Source: Pratylenchus scribneri (lineage: Eukaryota > Nematoda > Chromadorea > Rhabditida > Pratylenchidae). From it: a DNA stretch of 64,000 nt. The notes beneath the pieces are model-generated. The model ran no database searches, was not told the origin of the DNA, and worked only from the letters and a program-made list of their open reading frames with translations. Shown here one piece after another: positions 1 to 15,453 of this stretch. Every line of letters begins with the position of its first letter. Position 1 is the stretch's first letter. The stretch lies in NCBI GenBank assembly GCA_030063045.1, contig JAQSEB010000072.1:558001-622000 (forward strand), read 5' to 3'. Both the position numbers and the translations under genes were made by a program.

Positions 1-3000
1 TATATTGCGTGTTGGATGTGCTGGCCTCAACCTCCTCCATAATTCATTTGCTGCTAATCAGCATGGACAGGTCCGGAAAAGAAAAACAAGTTAAATTAAT
101 TAATGCACATAATTTTCTTGCATATAGGCTTGTGGCCGCAACCAAACCAGCTGAATACAAAACATACAAACATAAAAGAAGGTAGAAAATGGGTAATTGA
201 GGGGAATTAAAATATAAAAAATAAGAAAATTATTAGAGAAATAAATTAAAAATTGTTTAAAAAATAAAATAATAAAATTAAAATTAAAAATTCCAGGGTT
301 TACTTTGCCATTGCATTTTGTTGGATATTCAGCATTTGCCTTTCACTTCCACTCGTGTTCGGCTCAAATGATGAAACGGAAATGTTCCTCCTTCAAAAAC
401 ATCATTGCGGAATTTATAATCCCACTTATATGTAAAAATATTAAATAATTAAAAGTAAAATTAATTTCTCCATTTCCAGGTTTGGCTCATCAATTTTTGC
501 CTTTTTCTTGCCTCTTCTATTCATGTCCACAATTTACGGGTAATTTAGGGATATTTATTAATTAAATTCATTTCCGTTTTAGTTATATTTTCTACACCCT
601 AAAACGTCGTCTTCGTGCCATTCAATTGCAAGAAATGGCCGGCGGACAATTCCTTGGCTTTGGCGCTGACATTGGCAACATTGCCACTTCGGCAATTGAA
701 ACGGTGATGGGCGTTGGGCAAAAGAATCGAAATATGATCACTTGGGAAAAGCCATTGCTTAAGAAAATTGAAGAAACTGCAGCGGAACATGCCAGTTCAT
801 TGAATGAGAGCGAAAGGGAACAGGCAAGTTAATTGATTCAATCATTAATACTTGTAAAAATTAATAGAAGGAAAATAATTTTAAGCCCAAATAAAATGGT
901 CCAATTTTTGCATAAATTATTGATTACCGTAAATTCTCTTTTAATATCCTAGTCTCTAATAATTCCCCATCCTCAACTTTGAGAACCCAGAGCTCCTGGC
1001 AGTATGAACTTTAAAATTTTCCCTAAAGATCAACAAAATCGACAATTTTTTCAAAAATTTTCAGAAAATAAAAGAGTTAGCCTCTAATTTTCCCATTTTT
1101 TTAAGGGGAAGAAAAATAATTGCCCATGAGATATTAATAGAATTTACATTAATTTAATAAATTCCCTCAAATGAGTTAATTTTGAGTTAATTATTTCATG
1201 GCTAACCACCATAAAATACCGTAAATTCTCTTTTAATATCCCATGGGGAATTATTAGAGAGTAGGGAATTAAAAAAGAATTTACGGTATATTTCTTTACA
1301 ACCAAAAATACCAAAAATTCAGATTCAAAATATTTTGCAAGCAGCATCCAGTTCGGGTTCGGGTTCAGCCACCACAAATATGCACAATAATCGTCAGGGA
1401 AGCAGGGAGGAGGGCACATCCATGGAGAGGAATTCAGTGCTAATTGAGGCTGACGAAATTAGCCAACAGCCATCAATGGTTTTGGACGCAATCACAATAA
1501 TCGGAGGCAATTCACCACCACAAATGCAGCATAATCGAAATATGGAGACAAACACTGAGAATAGTGGAAGCAGTAAATATTTTTGATTAATTAATAACTA
1601 ATTAAAATAATGCTAATTTAAGCAGAATATTTAATAAAATATTTTATTTAAAAACCAGATTAATTATTAATTAATATTTTATTTTAAATCATTTAAAAAA
1701 TAAAATATCTTTAAAATTTTATGAATTTCAGCGGAATTTGAAAGCCGATTTTTGACGGTGAACAATTTTCTTGGTGTGCCCCAAATGCCAAAACGTCGAT
1801 ATTCTGAACAAGTTGAGAGGAAAGTGTCCACGAATACAATGGCCAAACAACCCCAAATTGAAGTGGCCAGAACCCCAAGGCGACATTCATATCAGGCCGG
1901 GCAGAAGAAACGAATTTCGGGTGGAAATTCACTCAAACCTCAGAATAAGGTGAATAAAAAATTAAGAAGCTAGCATCAAATGGGAGAAATTTTTTATTTT
2001 TTTTTTAAATAAAGGTCTTTTAAAATCAGTATATCTGACCTTAGATGGTTTATTTAAAACAGATTGATTTATTTACTAATAAGTTGTAGGAAATTGGAAT
2101 TCCTATTGGACGCAAGGAAATGGATGTAAAAAAATGTAAAAATGAAAAAAAATTTAATAATTTTTTCGGATCTTATTGGCCAAATTTCTCTAATAAGATG
2201 GTAATTAATTATACTTAATTTCCGATAATTTTGGAATTTGAAATGTTTATTCAATTTTTGACTAATATATTCACATTTAATTTAAACCCCAAAAAAGGAT
2301 GCCAAGAAAAGAATGCGTCGACTTTCCGAATTGATCACCGGATGGGAAAGGCCTTCGCGCTCTTCGCTCAGTCAAATGTTACAATTCGCCCGAAGGGATT
2401 CCGTCTATATGGCACGAAAAAAATTGGCAGGCCTCAAAGATTGGGCACTTGGTGGGAAAAATAAATTAATTAATGGCCGGAAAATTATTATTTTGAAGAT
2501 TTGATCGCCAAACTCAAATCCAAACAAGGATTGGCGATTAGGCGAGAGGCAAGGGCAACAAAATTGGTGGCCACCGTTATGGGTAAATTAATTGATTTTT
2601 AATTTTATAAATTATTTTAAATTTTCCAGGTGTTTTCCTGATTTGTTGGGCTCCATATTTTTCAATGAATTTGTACAAAATTTACAAACTTTATATGGAT
2701 GAATGGATCCATGATACGGAATATATTTTTCATTGGTTAAGTGCACTTGGCTATTTGAATTCTTCGCTCAATTTTTTCATTTATTCCGCCATAAATAAGG
2801 TTAATTAATTTTTTAATAGAATAATTTGGAATAAGAATAAATATTTTTTGGCGTAAAAACGTTTTTTGCATCAAAAGTAGTTTTTGACTTCTAATAAATT
2901 AGAAACCGGTTTTAGATCTTATAAACTTTATACCATTTTTAATCTCATCGATATGCGTTTTTTGACATATTATTTTCTTAGTTTTTTAAACCTAAACTCA

Positions 3001-4107
3001 GCGAGTTAAATCGCTTAAACAATATTTCCAATTTTGGGTTTTAAACCATTTAATTTTGAGCAAGAACCTGACATTTTATATACAATTAGATGTTTCTTTA
3101 TTTAAATCTACAAAATAGTATAAGATTTATAAGATCTAAAACCGGTTTCAGATTTATTAGAATTCAATAATTACTTTTGATATAAAAAAGACCTTAATGC
3201 AAAACCACTATTTAGATGCAAAAAATAATATCCTTTTGAATAATGAATAATTCTTATAGAAATTCCGTACCACATTTTGGCGATTGCTTGGCATGAAAAG
3301 AAGTCATAAAAGAAAAAGTTGGATGCTTCCGCCGCCAAAGGCACCAAAAACTGGTAGAAAAGGGGACAGAAATGTGGGAACAATAGATCAAATGGAACAT
3401 CAAAATGGACAAACAATTTCATTGGTCACAAGTGTTGATGGGACACATGCAGTGCCGCCTACAATTTTTGTGAAGAATTCACCAAAAAACAAAACAGGCG
3501 AACATGGAAAGGATGGAGGGAAGAAGCAGAAGAAAAGAGGAGGCGGAATTGCTTCTTTGATGTAAGATTTGGAATACCGTAAATATTCTCTTCAAACTCA
3601 CCCTCTAATAATTGCTTTTAGCCCATCCTTGAATTAAGTCGCTAGCTTCAAATAGAGTATTTACGCTAATTTTTATATAGAAAATTTAGTCGATAAATAT
3701 GGGAAACAATTTTTTCAGCCCATTAACAAGGCATTTATCCATCCGAAAGCCTCAAATCGTGATTGAGGATGTGGCCAACACAACGGACAAACGCAATTCA
3801 GTGTCAATTTCTGCAGGCGGTGAGACCACATACAGGTGAAAATGAGGGCATAAAAATTTGTCCGAAACGCATAAATTCACACAAAATCATCAGACGCTCC
3901 TCAGATGATTGCATTCAACGATCCAGTTCAGAGGTGTTCGGCGGTGGCATCATTTTCCCCAGTGGAACACATCATGGCAGTAGGAGGGGCAGTGGAATGA
4001 GCAATTCGTCGGCATCACTTCAGCTGCATGATATTCACCAAATTGAGGCACAAAGTGCCGAAGAAATGGCCGAAGTGGAAGTAAAGGCAGCCGAAATTTT
4101 TGTTTAA
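1..4107 (+). CDS. Biogenic-amine-type class A GPCR, 5' partial
   Basis: Spliced exons: <1-70, 128-181, 297-431, 480-539, 583-823, 1323-1572, 1732-1949, 2298-2451, 2499-2582, 2630-2799, 3260-3561, 3719-3835, 3894-4107 (stop TAA). All phases agree. The window begins in TM3: an Asp in DVLASTSS fits the amine-binding position and is followed by ISMDR, a DRL version of the DRY box, then TKPAEYK. TM4 and a Cys-containing second extracellular loop follow (exon 3), then TM5 (FAFFLPLLFMSTIY). A very long basic third intracellular loop spans exons 5-9. TM6 has FLICWAPYF and TM7 has LNSSLNFFIYS in place of NPxxY. A Lys-rich tail of about 200 residues ends the protein. The family couples monoamine binding at the cell surface to G proteins. 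The exact ligand is not recognisable; the best guess is an orphan dopamine/serotonin-like nematode receptor. The intron after 823 has a GC donor. TM1-TM2 lie upstream of the window. A possible AATAAA signal lies near 4161. Confidence 0.88.
824..1322 (+). other. GC-AG intron of the GPCR gene
   Basis: The exon ends GAACAG and is followed by GCAAGT, the strongest GC-donor context. The acceptor is ATTCAG. Only this junction keeps the reading frame: the nearby GT at 828-829 would shift phase and meet an early stop. Confidence 0.75.
2850..3200. repeat. Palindromic element in a GPCR intron
   Basis: The left arm contains TTCTAATAAATTAGAAACCGG then ATCTTATAAA. The right arm carries their diverged reverse complement near 3125-3175. 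The arms resemble those of the palindrome at 52011-52400 (TTCTAATAAATCAGAAACTGG), so the two appear to be copies of one family. It lies wholly inside intron 2800-3259. Confidence 0.6.
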
Positions 4108-6665
4108 TCCAAAAATTAATTATAAAATATAATGCAAATTTTTATTGTTGTGTTTTTGTGGAATAAATTCAAATTCACTTTAAATGTTTTAGATTATTAT
4201 AGTAGTTTAATTAAAATGAGTTTAAAAAATTTATATTAATAAATTATATTAATCATTATTAAATATTTAAAAATAATATTGTATTAATTCTTCATATAAA
4301 TCATTGATTATCTGCCATAGAGAAATGTTATGTTTTAGATTTTGACATAATAGACTGTGAATAATACAATCTAAGAATAGTTAAAGCTTATATTTATAAA
4401 ACTAGATTTTATCATTTTCTAAAAGGCCTCAAAAATATAATTTTATAGCACTAAAATTTTGAATAAATTCAATGATATTATGACTAAAGTAATTATGTAA
4501 TTATCAGCTATCACACTTCGAAATATTTCCAAAAAAAACATATCCAGATGATGATGGTAAATCAATTACTGTCAATTTTTATTTGCATTAATTTATTCTA
4601 TTTTTAAAAAATAGGTACTCATTTGATTAATCATACTTGTTTTACCCAAAATAAAACCATTTTTATAATCTAACAATTAGAGGGAAAAATTATGACCAAA
4701 TAACGGTCCAAAGTTGATGTACTTTTCAAATTTAAAAAGAAATTTATGACTCCAATTATTACATTTTTTACAATTTTCTCATCATAAGATAGACCACCCA
4801 ATTTTTGCTCATTTTGCTTTCTTTTTTCCCACGAATTCAAAATTTTAATTCATTTCATTAATACTTATAAAAATATTTTTTAAATTTTAACATTAAATAA
4901 AAAACACTTTAATTATTTGAAAAGGTCAAAAAGGACTTTAAAAAGGTACGAAAATCATAAACAAAATTATTTATTCAAAATAATTCCTTTGCCAAAAAAT
5001 AGGAAAGTGAAAATTCTGAGAAATGAAAATAATTCTTAATCACCTTGTTTTTCAAATATATCCAAACTTTTTGGGTGCATATTTTATTTATTGGTACGAA
5101 ATATGTTGTCCTCCATTTTACACTTCAATAATTACCTATTATAGGAGAACCTTAAAATATGTTAAAAATTATCAACAAAATAATTTATTCAAAAATAACC
5201 TATTTCCCAAAAATAGTAAATTAAAATTCTGAGAAATGCTACATAATGTTTATTCACCTTATTTTTCAAATATTTACAACATTTTTGGGTGCATATTTAA
5301 TTGGAAAGCGAAACTTGTTGTCCTCCACTTTACACTTTTACGATTCAATTAATAGAAAAAGCCCAATTCAATCGGGGAAATATTATTTGATTTTGAAGAA
5401 TTCTTAGAAAAAGCCAATCTCTTTTAAAGAAATATTATTTAATTTAATTTTTATTCATTCATTCAGTCATCAAATATAATTTTATTAGGCTTAAATAAAA
5501 ATATTTCCGACAAATTTCCTTGTCAGCAGACTGTCACAAATATTAGTTAGTACTGTCCGATCATTGGACATAGCCAAATTTCCCCACTATTAATTAAATA
5601 AACTTTGAATTTATTCAATCCATTAAAATTATTTTTTAATAGTCGATTATTGTTAAGAAATGAAAAACAATTTGCTTTATTAAATTTATTTCACTTTGAA
5701 CTGCCTAATATTTCAACAATTTCATGCTTTTTAGAATAATAATTTTTTGAAAATATCTTTATCTATCATTTCTCCATGTTGAAAACGAATCAACAATCAA
5801 GATATTTCCTTATTCAAATTTTCTAAAAATATATTATTAAAAAAGATTAATTTTATATAATTATATTGATCTCTGTAAATTTCGAGTATAATATAATATA
5901 TAATTTAATAATGACGATTTCATTTTCAAAATTCCAATACCAATTCTTAGTCTCATTTCCATTATAATCTCCAGTCTCGATTTTTATTTAACATTTTTTG
6001 ATGCATTTTTACTAATTCCATTTTAGGTAACCCCCAATTTATTCATCTTATCTTTACTCAAAAATTCAAATTTTCGTAATATTTAAAACTACAAATTCCC
6101 AAAAAGTACTTTTCATTTTCGAATTCACGAAATTTAAATAATAAACAAATATCAAAAATTTAAATTTACGTAATTCATTCAACTTATAAAAACAAATGTC
6201 AAAATTTAAATCGGAAAGCCGTGGGCAAAAAGTCATCTAAACAATTTCGGTTGTATTTTATTCTTTGCTTTAAAATTCACTGAAAACGATATGATGGCAT
6301 GCTAATTTGAATAAATGTATTTTCGATAATAGGAAATTCTTCAATTTTGCGTGCCTTTTTTAAAAAATAATTTTCTTAATTGCTTTAACATTACCATAAC
6401 AAAAAAATGGGGCAAATAAAATTATTTGTCCTAAACTGAAACAAAAAATTGGTAAATAATTATTTGTCCAATAAATTTTGGCAATTTCTGTTAATTCAAA
6501 TTCTTAAGAAAGCCAATCCAATTTCTCAAAATTTATTAAATTAATATTTTGCAATTTATTGAAAAATGTCCTCATTTGACAAAGACAACCAGAACAATGC
6601 GGTAATAAATATTAAATTAAAATTAAATTTAAATATTTCCATTCATCAGCTTTATATGGCCCACA
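4108..6665. other. Intergenic, AT-rich, with a local duplication
   Basis: No gene is supported. Two imperfect copies of a segment of roughly 180-200 bp lie at about 4960-5150 and 5165-5340. Both contain AAATTCTGAGAAATG, a TTTTTGGGTGCATATTT stretch and TTGTTGTCCTCCA followed by TTTACACTT. The remainder is low-complexity A/T sequence. A candidate trans-splice acceptor for the next gene is the CATCAG ending at 6649. Confidence 0.5.
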
Positions 6666-8542
6666 ATGAGAGTGGCAAATTCTATGCGGATTTATTTTTA
6701 CCGTATCCTGAAATGGCTGCTCACCTTGCCCGGACTAATTTGCAATCCCGCGCTCGTCTATATTACGATCAAGGAAAAGTGAGGAATTAATTTACAAAAA
6801 ATATATTTTTTCATATACACTTCTTTTATGTTTTCTTCTACATAAAATTTCAATTTAACTTTAATTTTAAAAGATATTTAAATGTAAATTTCCTAATTGT
6901 AACAGAAAACTACAAGGTCCTTGCAATCTTCTGCTTGCTATTGGCGCCCTTTTCGATAGCATTTATTTGCTCGGATATTCCATTCCGCTCATTTTGACCA
7001 TCTTTTCTGTCAATTTCATCCCGTTGATGGCCTGCTTCTTCATTCAACTTATTCCATTGGCTTCGTTGTTCGCATCCGTGAATACAGTATTCTTCGTTGG
7101 ATTTGATCGGCTTCTTAATGTTCTTTTGCCTTTTCAGTTTGTTTTTTAACATTCAATTATTAACAATTATTATTCGTATTTATTTTTCCAGTTACCATCA
7201 AATAAACCATTTCCTGTATTTGTCCATTGATATGTGCCTCATTTTCGCTTATTCAATTTATGCCATTTCCTATGGCATCCCCGGTGTTTGGGCTCATCCT
7301 AATTGGTCAGAATAAAATTTAAAATAATTTAAAATATGATGTTTTGTAGGGCTGTAAGCTGTTTCCAAACCGATATGTACGCATTTGTCACAAACGGCGA
7401 ATTGAGCCGAAATGGCCTCTACATCAATGGAACTTCATTTGTTTGCTACATTGTCGTTTGGTTCTTGATTTGGAAGTTCAAAAAGAATGCAACAATGCAC
7501 GGAGGGCAAGGTAAATTTTAAGCTATTAATTTGTAGATTAATCTATTAAAAAAGAATAAATAGTTCCGCCTGTTTAGCTAAGAAATAATTCCGCCTGTTT
7601 AGCTAATAAATAATTCCGCCTGTTTAGCTAAAAAATAATTCCGCCTGTTTAGCTAAAAAATAATTCCGCCTGTTTAGCTAAGAAATAATTCCGCCTGTTT
7701 AGCTAAAAAATAATTCCGCCTGTTTAGCTAAGAAATAATTCCGCCTGTTTAGCTAAGAACCGCCTAAGAAATAATTCCGCCTGTTTAGCTAAAAAATAAT
7801 TCCGCCTGTTTAGCTAAGAAATAATTCCGCCTGTTTAGCTAAAAAATAATTCCGCCTGTTTAGCTAAGAAATAATTCCGCCTGTTTAGCTAAGAACCGCC
7901 TAAGAAATAATTCCGCCTGTTTAGCTAAAAAATAATTCCGCCTGTTTAGCTAAAAAATAATTCCGCCTGTTTAGCTAAAAAATAATTCCGCCTGTTTAGC
8001 TAAAAAATAATTCCGCCTGATTAGCTAAGAAATAATTCCGCCTGTTTAGCTAAGAAATAATTCCGCCTGTTTAGTTAAGAAATAATTCCCTCCCTTCTAT
8101 ACTATAGAAGATCCAACGCATCGAATATTCAAATCGGTTTTATTAATAATGTTCCTTGTGGTTGGCTGTTGGTTTTTCAACACTTTTTATTCCACTATTT
8201 TGTCCAAATTTCTAACTGGGCCATTTTTTACTGGCTACGTTGCCCCAGCCGTTTCATTATTTACTATAATTGTGGCATCCACCAGCAATCCACCAATTCT
8301 TTATATTTGCAGGTTAAATTAAATATTAAAAATTTAATAAAAATTTTTACATTTATAGCAAAGAATATCGCCGAGCATTCCATCGACTTCTTCTCAGAAT
8401 TCCATTTTTCAAACTATATTTCAAAAGAATTTTCAAAACGGTGAATGCTTCGAGCAATGCGCCAAAATCCGTTCCAATGGCCAAATCTGTCCAACCAGCA
8501 CCTGCCTTTTTGACTGGTTCGTCGGCAATGAATCGATATTAA
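6666..8542 (+). CDS. SRSX-type nematode chemoreceptor (7TM)
   Basis: Exons: 6666-6778, 6906-7136, 7192-7305, 7350-7510, 8108-8312, 8359-8542; 335 residues with closed phases. TM1 is read from LTLPGLICNPALVYITIKE, TM2 from CNLLLAIGALFDSIYLLGY, TM3 ends VGFDRLLNVLLPFHYHQ (a DRY-like motif typical of SRSX). The extracellular loop has a Cys before TM5. The last helix ends SNPPILYICSKEYRRAF, a hallmark of the family. SRSX proteins are orphan chemosensory receptors expected in ciliated sensory neurons. The first ATG of the TM1 frame is 6666, 17 nt after a CATCAG acceptor, so the mRNA may be trans-spliced there. An upstream ATG at 6566 would join in the wrong frame. Intron 4 is expanded by a tandem repeat (7564-8085). 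Confidence 0.85.
7564..8085. repeat. Intronic minisatellite, 25-bp unit
   Basis: About 20 near-identical copies of a 25-bp unit containing TTCCGCCTGTTTAGCTAA. Two copies carry the same small extra block GAACCGCCTAA (about 7757 and 7892), showing that multi-unit blocks were duplicated together. It sits inside intron 4 of the SRSX gene. Units abut directly with no spacers. Confidence 0.95.
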
Positions 8543-11500
8543 ATTCTAATTTTTTAAATTACTTTTTAGAATATTTAATAGAATAAAATTTTAATTTTTT
8601 TTCATTTTTGTTCCTATCATGCTTGATTATTATTTAATTAAATAAATAAAATTTTAATTATCCAATTCTTTATGGTTCTTTTTAATTTACCGGGTGTAGA
8701 TTTTTAAGGGTCAACTGGGAAAAGTGAAGATCCCTAAGTGTCATCAGGTTAAGTTAGAAGTTAGGAGTTAGGATTAGGACCATTCAGGGATAGGATATTA
8801 CTCATTTATCCCTATTATCTAATATTAATAAATTATAAGGAAAATTCTTTTTTCAAAATCTGCACCCGTATAATTAACATGTACATTCTTTATGTTCTGT
8901 AAACTATAATAGTTCAAAAGAACTTTAAATTATAATTATTTATTCTTATATTTTTTTCGATTAATTTCATCTCCCTGAAATTAAAATTTGTTGATATGGG
9001 AAATCGCATTTTACCTCCTACTCCTACACAATTTTCTCATCATTTTGTATTTGTATTGCCCTATTTTTTTAAAAGAATATTTACTTTATGGGAATATTCT
9101 TTTATATTTGATGATTGACGCGATTGGAATTACCCACCCTGTCAGTTGTAATATTTTTTTATATTTAATTAATTTGCCTATAGATTTAACACCGCTATTT
9201 TAGAAATATTAAAGTTTTTATTATGACCCATTAATTGAAAAATTCTAATATAAAATTATAAAAATGAAAAAAAAAAATCAAAAACAATTTTCATATTTTA
9301 GAAATTAAAATTTACTTCCTATGTACAATTTTCTCGTTTTTTGTATTTCTTTTGCCCTATTTTTTTAAAAAAAACATCTCTTTCTGAGAATATACTATTA
9401 TTTTTGATGATTACTCACAATTATCAATTGCGTGTAAAATAAAAATTAATTTTGTTATTTTACTGAATTAAATTTTGGTAATAGAATTGACATCGTTTTT
9501 ATCAATATTACTCCATTATGATCCATTATTTTTAAAAAATCCTATATAAAAATAAATACTTAATAAATAAATATTTTTATTTAAAAAGAAACATTCTTCA
9601 TATTCGAGGAATTAAAATTCCAAAAATAATATCACATTTTAATAAGTATTCCTCATTTCTGATTTCAATTAATTATTACTCTGATTTGATGGAATTTGGA
9701 CATTAGAATTGGAATGGAAAAAAATTTGAATAATTTATCAGTAGCAATATTTCCATGGTAGCCGATTACCCAACCAATTTTCCACGAAAAAAATTGAATT
9801 TGGATTTTTGCGCGCAGAACCACACAAAATTGCACCTGTCACACTAATATTGATGATGTGCATATTTGAATGAAGGAATTAACGGGGAAATTTAGTACCA
9901 AATCATTCCATTAATTTTCGTCCTTTTTTGGCCAAAAAAATAATAAGGAAATAAAAATTCATCCAAATTCGATGACATTATCCACCTTTATTAATGCGAA
10001 TTGAAATTCAATGCCTAACAATTTATATGGCAAAAATTCAATTTATAAATTTGCGCTTCTAAAAATTAATTCTACACTAATTAAGTTAATAAATAGTATT
10101 TTAATAAAAATAATTATATTGATGGGAAAATTAAGTTTATTTTAGGATAAAATTGGCTTTACATTAATGCTCATTTTTTTTCTATTAATAGTGCCTCAAA
10201 AATTACTAACATTTCGGCACGAAAAATTGTGAATAAATTCTATGAGTTTTCATTTTGAATAATTAGAACACAAAGATGAAAAGGAATTATTAGTTTTTTT
10301 ATGGCAAAAAATTTACACATTTTTCAATTTACTTCAAACATTTATATTTATTATAATAATTGTACACTTGAAAATAGTCGAAATGCTCATAAGCACTCAC
10401 TTTCAGTCACGCCATTAATTCCAAAAACTATATAATATTTTCCAATGATTTATGAGTGATATTCACACACGCTAAGAATTTAATATTTTCTTAAAATTTT
10501 CTTATTTTAATAAATATAGAAAATATTTGATAAAATTTCTCATCTTTTTTTCATCCAGTCCAGACCAATATTTTATTATTTTTTATCACCAAAATTGATA
10601 TTAAAAATAAATTTTAGTAAAATGTTTGTAATTATTAATATATTTTTACATTGAAGCTCATTAATTTAATAAAAAATATTAATTATTATTGTATCGGCAT
10701 TTTCGTAAAATAAATTATTCTTTCTTTTGACTATAATTTTAAAAATAAATTTAATAGTTTTTAAAAATATAACAAAAAAAAATATTTTAACTTTTCCAAC
10801 AATATTAATTCCAAAAATGATTCATAGAAAATGTTTCCCTGAGAAGAGTGATTGACGTTCATCGACTATTTTTTGGCATTAATTTGAACCTTCGCGCAGC
10901 ATACATATTGACTAAGCAAAGGCAGCCTGCTGCTGTACCTTGGACATTGTCGATTGCTGGTTTGGGGTAAAGTTGGGTTGGATTTAATTATATATGGGAA
11001 AGTTAATTTAATTCCGACTACACCATATTCTCATTCCAGCCAACATTTTCTCCTTCCTCTCAGAGACCCTGACATTGGCACGCAAAAAAAATAAATAGCA
11101 TTACTTTATTGAAATTATCGATTCAAATTTTATTCTTAAATTAAAAAAATTTATTCTTTTAGGGAAAAATTTGTCTAATAAATTTCCAAATAATTAATTA
11201 TTATGAAATTATAGTAATAATTGAATTTTGCCTAAAAATCTTCTGTTTATATTTTTTTCTGTAAATATAAATATGAAATAATTAGCACATTTCATTGCTT
11301 CCATTTTCTTATTCCAAATTGACAACAAACAAGTTAATTACAGTTTGAATGAACACTTAAGTAGTAAAGTAAAAAAAGCAGTTTTCGGAAATCAATTTTT
11401 TTCGTACATTCCATTTAATGATATTTACAACTTTAATCCTCTCGTTTATTATTTATTGACTATTTACATTTTAAAAATCAACAAAATTTAGTAAATATTA

Positions 11501-11687
11501 ATTTAATAAAATTTTAATATGATTTAAAAAAATTTTGAGAAATTTTTTGCAGAAAATTTAGAAAAAAAACGCTTGAAAAATGAATAAATAAATTTTAAAT
11601 TTAACCATCATTTAATTCTCTATGGGCAATTATATCATTAAAAAAGTTAATACGGTAATTTATTTATTTATTTATTTATAGCCATTA
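8543..11687. other. Intergenic, AT-rich, with MITE-like remnant and duplication
   Basis: No gene is supported. A possible MITE lies at about 8692-8875: its ends read ACCGGGTGTAGATTTT and AAAATCTGCACCCGT. Two diverged copies of a segment of about 250 bp lie near 8985-9230 and 9295-9550, both with ACAATTTTCTC and GCCCTATTTTTTTAAAA. A short GC-richer patch at 10850-10990 has no recognisable content. An acceptor-like AG at 11680-11681 precedes the next start. Confidence 0.45.
8692..8875. mobile_element. Short inverted-repeat (MITE-like) element
   Basis: Terminal inverted repeats of about 15 bp (ACCGGGTGTAGATTTT against AAAATCTGCACCCGT). The inner GGGAAAAGTGAAG is shared with the GGTACTT family. 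No clear target duplication was found, so the boundaries are approximate. Confidence 0.4.
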
Positions 11688-14613
<2,926 letters not shown>

Positions 14614-15453
14614 TTGAACCAAAATAAAATAATAATTTTATTATTGTTTACCCACCTTATATTTATAATTTTATATTTATAATAAATTAAATTCAGGCTG
14701 GCTTATTGTGATTTTTGTTGAATAAATGAACAATTTGATGCTTTCACCAACATTGCACATTTTCGAATATTATATATGTATAAAAGTATATTTTTAAAAT
14801 CCTGATATTCTAATAAGTGCAAAAAATTGCATAAACATATAATTGAGAATCTAGTTGAATTATTAAAACAAGGTCTTAGAATAACTTATTTATATTTATA
14901 GGTTTGCCTTTGCATTGAATGTAGTCTATTTGCTTTATTTTCGCCTTATATTTAAAATTTTTCTAATTTTTTTTGGCAAATTGGGTAGCCCAAACCAATA
15001 GCTCTTCTTTTTAATGACCCGTACACCGTACCTTGTCCTAATTCTCAAATACCTAAAATTAAATTTAAAATAGACAAAATAATATTATATGAATATAAAT
15101 TGACTTATTTACCATGCGTAATTTTGTCCAGACTCCAGAACAACCCCAATATACGTGTGCTTATAAAAAAATAAGAGTTGTCTCGAAATCCATGACACTA
15201 ATATCACATAAATAAAGGAAAATTTTGCAAATTAATTATTATATAATATCCATTTAAATAATTGAGTTTATCGATTAAATTTTTGACCCGAAAATTTCGA
15301 GGTATATTTAAATTTTATTCGGAATAAAGTGATAAAAGTTATAAAAATTATAGATAGATAAAAAACTATGATATATATATATATTTATAAATAAAAATAA
15401 TTAATTTTCCCAAAATCCGAAATATATAACAAAAGAATATCAATAAAATTCTT
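14614..15453. other. Convergent intergenic region
   Basis: AT-rich interval between the 3' end of the divergent G-alpha gene and the 3' end of the minus-strand mucin/ShKT gene. No coding region, RNA or clear repeat was seen. Confidence 0.5.

Noticed and set aside
6566..6790. 74-residue frame starting at 6566 as the SRSX first exon
   Set aside because: It reads through the TM1 region in the wrong frame. The splice from it cannot give the frame that encodes TM1.
7564..8085. Repeat array that could be taken for CRISPR
   Set aside because: Units abut without unique spacers, the array is intronic and the genome is eukaryotic.
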